From Suillus spraguei (taxonomy: Eukaryota > Basidiomycota > Agaricomycetes > Boletales > Suillaceae): DNA of 35,685 bases. Location of the stretch: assembly GCA_016800925.1 (NCBI GenBank), contig JABCPU010000604.1:1-35685 (forward strand), read 5' to 3'. The notes under the pieces were generated by a model. That model had not been told where the DNA came from and did not search any database. It was given only the letters and a program-made list of their open reading frames with translations. This document shows, piece after piece, positions 8,825 through 18,884 of the stretch. Each line of letters opens with the position of its first letter. The first letter of the stretch is position 1. Both the position numbers and the translations under genes were made by a program.

Positions 8825-10640
8825 CCTACCCACCCATCCAATCCATGTCCATATCCTATCTGTGCTCATATCCGAAACTATTCCCATGCACCTGCACATT
8901 ACCCCTTTTAGATTATACCTGTGTTTCTGGCTTTCAGTTATCTCTGTGCCTATGGCTTTTGGTTATCTCTGTACCTCCAGCTTTTGGTTATCTTGACTTC
9001 CATCTTGATAAGATATTTCATGAGTTTCATTTCCAAGTTCATAGCCTTGTGTTGTGTTGTACTTACTAATGTGTTTCCGCATGCTTCAGACATTGCCTCA
9101 GACTATCCTTACTTACCTTCTGGCATGCTACCTACAGTATATAAACTTATAGTACAACTCCTGCAGACCTCAGTCTGAGCATTGCTTGTATCCTATCTGC
9201 TTCTCATGTCAATATAACTCTGTTTCCATTCTTACACTTGGGCTCTGGCCTTTGTAAGCTTTTGGCTCAGACCTATGAGATCTTTCCCTAGGCTGGAGCC
9301 TTGATACTCTGTATATAACCCTTTCGGACTTCGTCCAATTCCTGTCTCTCTTCTGTTTCACCTCCGTGTCATATACCACACTTCTGATCCCAGATCAGAT
9401 CATATCCGATCAGATCCGATCAATTCTATTTCCGTCTGGTCCACAGATCCTGTCCGGATCACCCATCCAAATGTGCCCACTTCTCACACTCTAACTCCCT
9501 TGTGGATATCTGTGTCTATCTCCTTTCGTCATTCCTCCTGTTTCTGGTATCCCGGCTGTGTATATTTCCATCCTGTGTCACTGATCCGTTACCTGTGTTT
9601 CATTTCTGATTTGTGCTTACTGATCCACTGTGCATTAACTAATAGACTTCCGTTATACATTGTACATAGCCCTCAGTCCTGGACTTGTTGATTATCTGTA
9701 CTAGATACTTACAGTATATAAACCACTTGTAGATCTCTGTAGAACCTTAGTTCAAATATCATCTTAGATTCTGCTCATTCTGCTTCCTCTGGACTTAAGT
9801 CACATTCTGCTCTAAGTCATCTTCCGAGACTTGGGATTGATTCCTATAGTCTATATCTCTGACTCTATCTTCGGATAGTCTACCTCTGTTAGTTTCTAGT
9901 TAGGAACTCATTCCGAAGCAAGCCTTAATCCTCGTTCCATCCCTACGCTCTGGATAACCTTCAGATGTATCATATCCGATACCTTCAGACTTCGGATCCG
10001 TCACACAACTCCTTCCGGATCTTCGGACATATACCTACTCCCTGAAATAAGGGGCATTACTCGGGAAAGGGGCACAGTGCACAAACTAAGGCCAAAGCCC
10101 TTCGGATCTTTCACCCCTTGAGTATGGTCTTAACACTCCATCTCTACCATTGGTAGTCTTACTCTGTTTATTTCTATTCTAGGTCTTGTCCGGAATAGTC
10201 TATACCTTCCTTATCTAATATCCAGACCTACTCCTCTATAGTAGTCAACACTTCCCCTAAGATCCACAAAGCTACACTCATCCAATCATCCGCTCCTCCA
10301 CTCCTCTGCTCTTCCAATCTCTGGACCTCTGAACCTCTGGTCCTCCAGAACTATCCTATCCTATCCTCTGACATCTGTGAATAATCTTTCCCTCTGGAGC
10401 TCTGCTCCTATCCTGCCCTGGACTTCATCCAGCAGTTTGTCTTCTGTCCATTCTACTTAGGACTTGTTGGAGTAGTCTTACCATTACTCCCTATCACCTC
10501 TGGAAATAGTTCCAGTGTGTCCCTGTGCTCATCCAGAAGTCCTTCAGAGCTCTATTGATCTATCAGCCCCAGAGTTCATCTGGAGCTTCTATCTGGACTT
10601 CATCCAAAATTAAGGGCACATACTCAGGGTAAGGGTCACA
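8825..10640 (+). repeat. LTR-C fragment, interrupted by a solo LTR-B
   Basis: Excluding 9367-10135, this is the reverse complement of most of the solo LTR-C at 11965-13519. Shared landmarks are the TATATAAACTT TATA box, the TCCTATCCTATCCTCTGACA stretch and AATTAAGGGCACATACTC. It is cut at both ends. Where the other copy has about 32 satellite units, this copy has only a few degenerate ones (about 10285-10315). Confidence 0.82.
9367..10135 (+). repeat. Solo LTR-B inside LTR-C
   Basis: The 769-bp LTR runs from TGTCATATACCACAC to GGTCTTAACA. The flanking 5-mers are CTCCG and CTCCA. The undisturbed LTR-C copy reads CTCCGACTCTACC at this place, so this is a 5-bp target duplication with one later change. 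A solo LTR implies that recombination removed a full element. Confidence 0.92.
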
Positions 10641-11643
10641 TAATAATAAACATATAAATATATGCAGTAGCAATATACTACTGGAAATCAATATCAAAAA
10701 ATAATATAAGTGGTAATGCAAATTAGAGTCCTTTATAGTTCAAACCTAATAACCACAACTTACTCATGAATTAATACAAAAGTAATGACTAGAACTCAAA
10801 CTAAGGTACAGAGCATGACATGCTTTGACAATCTCCTTTTATCCTGGTTTAGTGGTTATATACTTGAACCTACCAGCCATACACAAAGGATGAAGTAAAT
10901 AATGAGCTTTCTGGTCATCTTTGCTAATAGCAGAAAAATATTCAGATCAAATAAAGAGTGTTGTGAGGCTGCAAAACCTTGGAGGTACTACTGTTCTACA
11001 GTTCAATCAATGTATAGCTTGTTTTTGCTATATACACCAAGTTTTCAGGATCAATATCTAGTGGGTTATTCTTGTTCAGGATCTAAGTACTCGGGGATAT
11101 GCCATCCAACTATTTCGGGTTATATCCGCCTCTGACCTTAACGGCGTGTTTATCTACACTTTCCTTGCAAGTCATTGTCATTTACATGCCTTCTCCCCAG
11201 TCGGCCATCTCCAGTCCCCCCTCTCCGCGCTAGAATGATTCAGAGTCATCTACTCATTCTGATATGCTCCCTTCCATGCGCACAAAGGGGTGCATTTTTG
11301 ATGTTGGGATAAATCAGCCTTCCCCTGTGTAAGAGTCATAGTCTTTATCCCCTACGACTCTCGATAGGTCCGCAAGAGCTTTCACCCCAAATCAAGCCTG
11401 CCATCTCAATTTTTAGTGTCCCCCTCATTAGACTCCAGCTCACGGTTGAGCTCGTCTCATTCCAGTCAATCGTATTCCCAGCTATCAATAGTAATTACCA
11501 TTACCTTCCTCCAGGACTGAAAAAAGGACAAGGGTTCTACACCTCAATTACCCCACCTGGCTCACCAGCTCGCACTCGTCTCAATTCTTCTTGACCTTCC
11601 TTGTAGCTGTCATTGGCGTGTCCCCCACAGTTCCTCTTCAATG
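10641..11643. other. No gene recognised
   Basis: The first 500 bases are AT-rich; the remainder has more balanced composition and lies downstream of the minus-strand gene at 11644. I see no domain, RNA gene or repeat. Confidence 0.4.
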
Positions 11644-11964
11644 TCAGTTATGCAAGGCTTTCGAGACCAGAGTCATTGTAGACCAGATGAGACCCACTCC
11701 TGTACCAGCAAGAAAGGCAGATGCAATTACTTCAAATCTTGCATGCGACAGCTCGTGAGGACCTTCTACTACATCGCGACGTGACATGGGAAACAAAAAG
11801 AGTCTTGGCTCTGTGCAAGGTGGAGACTGCATGACTCTGATCTAGACTCACCCTTCAACCCCAAAACTCCATCATGTCAGGGTGGATGGAGCTCCTATTG
11901 CCTCCTGTCAGTATCAAAACAGCGATCCCTGGCAGCGCTACATGTCTGTCATTCCCTATCATCC
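11644..11964 (-). pseudogene. C-terminal part of an unrecognised gene, cut by LTR-C
   Basis: The minus strand has an open stretch ending at TGA 11644-11646 whose last 35 or so residues include a hydrophobic segment, FEVIASAFLAGTGVGLIWST, followed by MTLVSKALHN. The hydrophobic stretch could be a membrane segment. The solo LTR-C has a CATCC target duplication on either side, so 11964 was once joined to 13520 (or 13525). This piece therefore probably continues the minus-strand exons at 13520-14695. I do not recognise the family. The frame across the former junction was not fully resolved. Confidence 0.5.
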
Positions 11965-12420
11965 TGTTATGACCATGCAAAACCAGAGATTAGTAAGAAG
12001 TCCTGGTCTTACATGGGGTTGTACCGGAGGGTTGTAAGTCAAAGGGGCTTGGCCTCAGCTCGTATGCTGTGCCCCTTACCCGAGTATGTGCCCTTAATTT
12101 CGGATGAAGTCCAAGGGAGAGTTCTGGTGGAGTCCGGATGGAGGGTCGGACGAACTCTAAGGCAGGATAGCTCGACAGAGCTCCGATGGACTTCCGGATG
12201 AGTGCGGGAATGCGCCGGAACTATTTCTGGAAGGTAGGGAGTAATGGTAACACTACTGGAACAAGTTCCAAGTCGAACAGATGAAGGATGGTCCGCTGGA
12301 CAAAGTCCAGGGCAGGATAGGAGCAGAGCTCCGGAGGGAAAGATGATTCATAGATGTCAGAGGATAGGATAGGATGGATCCGGAGGACTAGGGGTCCGAA
12401 GGTCCGGAGCTCGGAGGAGT

Positions 12421-12677
12421 GGAGGAGCGGAGGAGCGGAGGAGCGGAGGAGCGGAGGAGCGGAGGAGCGGAGGAGCGGAGGAGCGGAGGAGCGGAGGAGC
12501 GGAGGAGCGGAGGAGCGGAGGAGCGGAGGAGCGGAGGAGCGGAGGAGCGGAGGAGCGGAGGAGCGGAGGAGCGGAGGAGCGGAGGAGCGGAGGAGCGGAG
12601 GAGCGGAGGAGCGGAGGAGCGGAGGAGCGGAGGAGCGGAGGAGCGAGGAGCGGAGGAGCGGAGGAGCGGAGGAGCGG
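12421..12677. repeat. 8-bp tandem satellite, GGAGCGGA, about 32 units
   Basis: The array is nearly pure with a single one-base loss near 12645. It translates to an 8-residue repeat (RRSGGAEE) on one strand and APPLLRSS on the other, simply because 24 is the common multiple. Those open frames are artefacts of the repeat and not genes. Confidence 0.97.
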
Positions 12678-13336
12678 ATGATCGGATGATCGGATGAGCA
12701 TAGCTCTGCAGATCTTAGAGGGAGTGTTGGCTACTAGAGAGGAGTAGGTCCGGATATGGTGTAGAGATAGTATAGACTACTCCGGACAAGGTCCGGAATA
12801 GAAACAGACAGTATAAGACTACCAAAGGTAGAGTCGGAGGTGAAACAGATGATAGACGGAGATGGACAAAGTCTGAAAAGATTATATGACATAGGATCAA
12901 AGCTCCGGCCTAGGGAGTGATCCCATAGGCCTGAGTCGGAAGCTTACAAGGGCCGGAGCCCAAGTGCAAGAACGGAGAGAGAGAGTTATATAGACATGAT
13001 AACAGGATACAGAGTAATCAAAGGAATATACAGAAGTAGGAACAAATGAATCAGACTGAGGTCTGCAGGAGTTGTACTACAAGTTTATATACTGTAGGAG
13101 CATGCCGGAGGGTAAGTACAGATAGTCCGAGGCTATGTCGGAAACACATTAGTAAGTACAGCGGGACATAAGGCTATGAACTCGGAGATGAAGCTTGTAT
13201 GAAATACTTATCAAGACGGAGGCAGAGATCACCAAGAACCGGAAGCATAGAGATACCCAGAAGCCGGAGACACAGGTATATTCTAAAAGGGGTAATGCGC
13301 AGGTGCGCAGGAATAGTTCGGATATGAACTCGGATG

Positions 13337-13455
13337 GATATGGACACGGATCGGATATGGACACGGATCGGATATGGACACGGATGGATATGGATTGGAG
13401 TGGATGGGTGGATCAGATATGTGAACTGGAGTGGATGGGTGGATCAGATATGTGT
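13337..13455. repeat. Two short tandem arrays in LTR-C
   Basis: About three copies of the 17-bp unit GGATATGGACACGGATC are followed by two copies of a 31-bp unit beginning GGAGTGGATGGGTGGATC (starts 13397 and 13428). The other LTR-C copy (near 8825-8870) has a single shortened version. Confidence 0.85.
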
Positions 13456-13519
13456 AGGTTGGGTGTCTGGATGTCCATGGATTGGATTTGATCTAGACCT
13501 GAATGTACGGTATATGACA

Positions 13520-14695
13520 CATCCTCATTTTCAGATGCGACCAAGGCATGCTGACCTAAGCGAACACAGTCCTTTCTCCTGTCACTCACTTGTACTATAC
13601 TCATATGAAATACCATACCGTTCGCATTGCTGACTTGCCCATCCCCCAGATCGCCCTACCTAATGCCGAGCATGTGACATGCGTCCTTGCCTCTGCTATC
13701 ATCGGCGCATGCCCCCCCCCCCAGTACTCACCCTTCACCTCTCCACTCGTCAGTCGGCTCCCAAATGCTTTGAGCTTGGCTGCAGCAGACCTGACTGCCA
13801 CCCCTGACGCTCTAGCACTGGATGAACTCAATGAAGCCAGCTCTTTTGCTGTCATATTTGTGTCTTGGCATTCGTTGTTCTCATAGGAATGTATCTGTTG
13901 TGAAGGAAATTTATCCACTGCCATCCAGCCCTGCCCTGCATCAGTGACGATGACAGCAGCAGCATCAACAACGACATCCCGAGCTTTCTGAAAATGGATG
14001 TGGTCAGTACTATTGGATCACATCCTACCTCAGATGGCAATCAGGCATTCTGGAGTGCTGATGTTGGTGCACACGACCAAACGAGCAATGATGCCACTCT
14101 GGGAAGCCCTTGGAATAGTGCCTGGGAACCAGCCTCCTCTCATGAACAATTGCTTCCTTTCCCATGGTGATTCAGACAGGAAGGAGAATCCTTGGTTCAA
14201 TATCTCTTGATGTAAGTCATTTTGTCTTATTCACTCATGATGCTGATATTGGTACTGTAGCTACAATATGACTGTGAAAGTGCTGAGGCAGCACTGTAAC
14301 AAGTTTGACCTCCGCCAGATGGGCAACAAGACTATATACAAGCATTGAATTTGTCCTTAACTGATTGCAGGCCACCCTGGCAATGCAGCAGTATGTTTAT
14401 CTCAGGAAGTCCATAGATAGTTGAGCCTAGTGTTGCAGGACATGGCCAATGAATCCACTGATCAGACTGTGTGGAGACATTTGTTGCCCTCTTATTCTGC
14501 ATCTGTAAGATGTATAAGCCCAAAGCTTGCTGTTGTCATTGTTAGGCAGATGTACCACTTTGAGAATATAGTCTTTGGCTTCTGTGATTTGTGGGACTAG
14601 CCAATGTTCATTCATCCATGACATACATCCTGTGGGTTCAATGACTATACACAATCATTATAGTTCACCTCTATCAAAACATGTGTGACTTACAC
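13520..14695 (-). pseudogene. Unrecognised multi-exon gene, damaged, split by LTR-C
   Basis: Read on the minus strand, several open segments fit together through introns: one around 14430-14650 (ILKVVHLPNNDNSKLWAYTS), one with LPEINILLHCQGG, one with LAEVKLVTVLPQHFHSHIVA, one with FLSESPWERKQLFMRGGWFP, and one with ARDVVVDAAAVIVTDAGQGW and SARASGVAVRSAAAKLKAFG. Likely introns are 14204-14255 and 13984-14028, the latter with a CTGAC branch-like site. At least one frameshift and a TGA just before the 13984-14028 intron break it. Composition and evenness suggest a real protein, perhaps host, but I do not recognise the family. Its 3' part is probably 11644-11964; its 5' end is cut by LTR-B at 14696. 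Confidence 0.5.
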
Positions 14696-15446
14696 TGTTA
14701 AGATTGTACTCAAAGTGTAATGGATCTGAAGGGCTTGGCCTCAGTTTGTACACTGTGCCCCTTTCCCAAGTATTGCCCTTTATTTCAGAAGGAAGATATA
14801 CATCCGAATTGTCCAAAGGTAGATGCGTGCTGGATCCGGATGTGTGAAGGTAATAGATATGTCATGTCCGAAGGTTATCCGGAATGTAGGAATGGAATGA
14901 GGTATAAGGCTAGTGTTGGACAGAGTGTCAACTAGAAACTAATAGAAGTAGACTACCTGAAGGTAGAGTTGGAGATATATACTATAGGAATAAATCCTAA
15001 GTCTTGGAAGATGACTAGAGTCAGAAGGAACTCAAGTTCAGAGGAACAGAATAAGCAGAATCTAAGATGGTATTCGAACTAAGGTTCTATGGAGATTTAC
15101 AAGTGGTTTATATACTGTAAGTAACTGGCACAGATAATCATTGAGTCCAGGACTGAGGGCTATGTACAATGTATAATGTAAGTCTATTAGTAAAAGCACA
15201 GCGGATCAGTAAGCATGAGTCGGAAATGAGACATAGGTAACAGATCAATAGGCAAGACAGAAATATACATAGCTGGGATACCAGAGACAGGAGGATTGCC
15301 AAAAGGAGGTAGACGCAGATGTCCACAATGGAGTTAGAGTGTGAGAAGTAGGGACTTTTGGATGGGTGGTCCGGATAGGATCTGTGGACTGGACAGAAGC
15401 AGGATTGATCAGATCATATCTGAGATTAGATGTATGGTATATGACA
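14696..15446 (-). repeat. LTR-B, 3' LTR of the truncated element
   Basis: The plus strand reads TGTTAAGATTGTACTC to GGTATATGACA, 751 bp. Many CpG sites of the other LTR-B copies are TG or CA here, a sign of age. Confidence 0.9.
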
Positions 15447-15449
15447 GTA

Positions 15450-15459
15450 TCCTCCCCTT
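15450..15459 (-). promoter_or_regulatory. Polypurine tract
   Basis: The minus strand reads AAGGGGAGGA, then TAC, then the LTR start TGTCATAT. This is the expected primer site for plus-strand DNA synthesis and confirms that this LTR is the element's 3' LTR. Confidence 0.7.
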
Positions 15460-15641
15460 AGGGCTGAACCCCTGAGGCATGAGAAGCGTCAATCCGCATC
15501 AGATGAGATTAATGCAGGATGATGAAGAAGTTTAATGGTTGAAGTGCTGAGTCTGTAATCCAACAGATATACAGACATCAGATGTCCAAAGTGATTCCTA
15601 CCCCCACTGCATATTCCTGTTAACAAAACTTGCTCTATATC

Positions 15642-16606
15642 ATGTCTGGCAAGAAATCTGATGCTCCTAAGTCTACTGCAGACATTGTGGTGGATCTGGA
15701 ATAGCAACTGGCTGCTGCTAAGGCTGCAGTTGAAGCTGAAGCAGAACAGAAATGTAAGGAGGTGGAGGAGCAGAGAAGGCAGGAGGAGTTGAAGCAGATA
15801 GAGTTGGCGGAGATCCATAGGGAGATGGAGGAAAAGAGATGAAGGGCTCAGATTGAGGCTCGGGTGAGCGATATGGACTGTTTTGGATCCGAATGCTAAT
15901 GGACTTGCAAGTACAAGGCCGCTCCTGCATCTGGAGCAAAGGATGGGTACTGTTCCTGTTGCGTTTCCAAGGACTGGATGTGTCAGTGGGGTGATGCTGA
16001 AAAGAATCCCCTGGTAAGTCGTCTGAAGACTTTTGGATCTGATGATATTTGATGTTCATAGATCAAGTCTTATGACGTCTGCCAGAAGGACAAGACCACT
16101 TGTCCTGGAAGGGCCGGAAGAGGCAGTGTCCTGCTGGTACTCCGTCTCTGAAGGGCAAGGGCAAGCACCATCAGAGAAGCCCAACTCCGGATGTGCCAGA
16201 AGTGGATGTTTTTTCCAATCCAATGACCATTGAAGGTACAGATGAGGATGTTGTTGAGTATGATGATCAGGCTTGGGTGGCCACTGCTAATGGCATTGTT
16301 GTGGAGCTGGCTTGGACCAATGGACTTCTTCAAGATGGCATTGCAGTGGCGGAAGGGAGTCAGATTGTGATGGAGCGGATGAGCACTACCATGGAGGCCT
16401 TCCTCCAGCAGCAGAGGGAGTTCCAGGCCCTGCTTCTTGAGGAGATCCAGACTAAATTTAGGCTTTCCATTCCTGCTGGATCTGACAAGGATGGGGCTGG
16501 TGAGGAGGTTGGAGAGAAGGTGGCAGATGGGGCTGGAAAGGAGATGGCGGATGGAACTGGAGAGGAGACTGGGGGTGTCAGAGGTGAAATGGAGACTGGT
16601 GCCTAG
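15642..16606 (+). pseudogene. Antisense accessory ORF of the LTR-B family, Zn2Cys6-like
   Basis: The start MSGKKSDAPKSTADIVVDLE opens a charged helical stretch (about residues 25-70, rich in Glu, Lys, Gln and Arg) that should form a coiled coil. Then come two half-motifs of the form Cys-x2-Cys-x6-Cys: CSCCVSKDWMC at 15951-15983, and YDVCQKDKTTC at 16071-16103, where the first Cys is Tyr. A GT-AG intron (16014-16061, 48 bp) lies between them. The spacing resembles a fungal Zn2Cys6 cluster, with a spacer one residue longer than usual. The C-terminal part (16100-16606) is open, Gln-rich, then Gly/Glu-rich with MADGTGEE-like repeats. Three in-frame stops and one frameshift near 16105 make this copy defective. 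Its function is unknown; DNA binding is inference from the motif. Confidence 0.7.
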
Positions 16607-16667
16607 TCCGGATCCAGATTTCCATTACTGCCCTCAATATACTTGTATTTCTACTTGTTATGTACAT

Positions 16668-17017
16668 TCAAGCAATAGGACTAGGTTTGTCTGGATATGC
16701 TGAGTGAAAGTCTGACATGAGATCCGATGCATTTCTGAGTTCTGTGGCAAGTAGCCAGGACGTTTCTTCATCTGTTCCTTCATATCTGGACCATCAGACA
16801 AGGATTAGTAGTTGGCATTGGCATCTATGACAGTCCAGTTTAGAGTTCAGGATTTCAGATATCTCATACTCTGGTTCTCCATCAACTTTGACTGGAGGTG
16901 GAGGAGGTTGGATGTGATTAGGAATGGTGTTTGGAACTGCTGGTTCTAACTAAGAGACATGGAATATGGGGTGTATGGAACACATAGAATCTGGAGGTCA
17001 GATGGTGAAGGAATTGT
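16668..17017 (-). pseudogene. Gypsy pol C terminus with chromodomain, truncated
   Basis: The sequence parallels 22045-22395 of the large LTR-B element, where the frame encodes the end of the integrase C-terminal region and the chromodomain. The pol stop (TCA on the plus strand, 16668-16670) lies 61 bp from the stop of the convergent accessory ORF. Upstream pol is missing beyond about 17017. Confidence 0.75.
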
Positions 17018-18357
17018 CTTTTATATTTTTACTTTGATTTAGTTCCTTCATATTCTATCCCCTTTCATTTTATTCCAGAACTTTCTATTCTCAAATTTGA
17101 TGATTTATAAGACTTTCAGACTTGACTCATCATGTTTTGTCATTCATGCTTTGTAAGATCTTTGTAAGATTTGAACTTTATTTGTAATGTACTTAGTAAA
17201 AAGGATGAGTAAGCTCACCCAAAAGGCTTGGTTTGTCAGCTTTTGCATGACCAATTCCTGAGATGACTCAACAGCCTTTTGTCATGCTTTGTAAGAATTC
17301 ACTGTATTTATAATGTACTTAGTAAAATAAGCTGATTCAACACACTAAATGGGAAGGTTTCTTACCAATCTTTGTGTAGAATCATGCTTAGTAAGCAGGG
17401 CCTCCAAAATGTATATAAGGAGCCCATTTTCACCTGTAAAAAAGATTTCCCATTTTTCATTCTTGTCTCCTACCGTGTGAGATTTCATAAGAATAAAAGT
17501 GCAGGCAACCTAGCCTTGAAGTAAGACTAAGAAATATATATCTACTCTACATTATATACTACCTTACAGGGGTTGACTATATAATATCTAGCAGCTCTCA
17601 GACTCTCTCTTTCAACGGAAGGGGAGACATGCACTTGGAGAACATGACAAAGTTGAAACAGACTTTCATAGGTTGAAACATGATCTACAAGGGTGAAACA
17701 TACCTACTATACAACACTACTTCAAAATCTCAAACTCAACACTTTCATGCAGATCTTCAAGAGAAAGACCATTGAAAGATACCCACCCAAGAACTCAGCA
17801 CATTATCTCCCACGAAGTAGAAAAGTCAGAGACTGTGTACTTAAGGACTGGCAAGAAGTCTTATCCCTGTACAGTTGTGTTGTCACTGTATACACATTCT
17901 ATATAAGACCCTTAAGTAGCAAGACAATGCATTCACCCTTTACCCATATATCCAAGCTCTTTCACCCACCAGTCACTACCCCCAGTGCAGTAGTATCATC
18001 AGTTAGTGCAGCTCCTAATCTTAAAGGGTGTCAGACTTCACAGTATGCATCACTACACTCCTACCCACCTGGGATTACAGCTCACCCTGAAACCATTAGG
18101 TTCGATCACACACGCCTGGCTGAAAAGCCTTGAAGGCTTTTACCCAATCCATCTCTTCCCTTATGTCTTTCTGTTAGCTACAATGAAACCTTAACACTAT
18201 GTCTCGCATACTGAATACAATTTTCTTTGCCACCCTAACAGATTCAGTCACCGCACATTGGAAGCATAGACAATAGGCTTCTTGAATGGGAGAATACACC
18301 ATGGCTCTAGTGGATAAGCACTATCAGCCCAAATCCAATAATTATCACCCAGAAGTG
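17018..18357. other. Unassigned AT-rich region with short repeats and TATA-like sites
   Basis: Two related blocks, CATGCTTTGTAAGA...TAATGTACTTAGTAAAA, occur at about 17145-17205 and 17281-17328, and a further partial copy lies near 17380. TATATAAGG at about 17412 and CTATATAAGACCC at about 17900 look like core promoters, and AATAAAAG near 17495 like a poly(A) signal. This could be a piece of an unknown LTR. The part from 18200 to 18357 is continuous with the LINE region after removal of the solo LTR-A, but I cannot translate it convincingly. Confidence 0.35.
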
Positions 18358-18362
18358 TTTGG

Positions 18363-18838
18363 TGTTACGAACTGGGATGGCGTCACCAGCAACAGTGAAA
18401 AGATACAGACGGTCTGCTGGGAGGTTCTTACAATGTCCAGAAGAAGACAAGGTGAAAGTACAAGGAACGCGTTCCAAGTACGATCAAGGGTCTGGCCTCA
18501 AGGATAAGTCCAAGAGGTTCTACAAGAATAGAGACTAAGGCTAAGGAGTGCTTAGACTTAGAGACGATTCAAGATGACTTAGGTTGGAGACCTAAGCGAA
18601 GGATGTTCCAGGTAAAACCCAGTAAGATTAAAGTAAAGAATCTACTACAAGTACAACGTGCTTAAATAGACCAATATGTGTGCATGGACCAAGAGAGACG
18701 TGAGAAAGTAAGTGCGTATCCGAATAAGGAAGGCAACTATAGTACAGATGCGTTGAGCATATGAGTCGGAGTCATGTGACATGATATACAAGTAAGGAAG
18801 CAAGGAAAGAATGAATAGGGGCACATATGATTGTAACA
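18363..18838 (-). repeat. Solo LTR-A, 476 bp
   Basis: The plus strand runs TGTTACGAACTGGG to GATTGTAACA, flanked by TTTGG at 18358-18362 and 18839-18843. The perfect 5-bp target duplication and the absence of internal element sequence show a solo LTR left by recombination. Confidence 0.95.
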
Positions 18839-18884
18839 TTTGGTGATTCTGGTAGACATGGGTAGAGTGGAATTAGAGTGGAAT

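Larger units (their letters stand above)
11965..13519 (-). repeat. Solo LTR-C, 1,555 bp
   Basis: The plus strand runs from TGTTATGACC to GTATATGACA and is flanked by CATCC at 11960-11964 and 13520-13524, a perfect 5-bp target duplication. The end GTATATGACA and the block GGGGCTTGGCCTCAG are shared with LTR-B, so B and C are related Gypsy-type LTRs. In the sense orientation (minus strand) a TATATAAACTT TATA box lies near 13090. Its large size comes partly from satellite expansion at 12421-12677 and tandem repeats at 13337-13455. Confidence 0.9.
14696..17017 (-). mobile_element. Truncated LTR-B Gypsy element with antisense accessory ORF
   Basis: In element orientation (minus) the order is end of pol (chromodomain region, 17017-16668), an oppositely oriented accessory ORF (16606-15642), polypurine tract, and 3' LTR (15446-14696). 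Everything upstream of the pol C terminus is deleted. The arrangement matches the overlapping part of the larger LTR-B element at 21781-22572, so the antisense ORF is a family feature and not a local accident. Confidence 0.85.

Noticed and set aside
12354..12701. Long open reading frames on both strands with RRSGGAEE or APPLLRSS repeats
   Set aside because: They are direct translations of the 8-bp satellite, open in several frames on both strands, with no start context or flanking coding sequence.
18117..18145. Hairpin AAAAGCC-TTGAA-GGCTTTT resembling a rho-independent terminator
   Set aside because: The sequence is eukaryotic, the stem is only seven pairs and there is no U-run in context.
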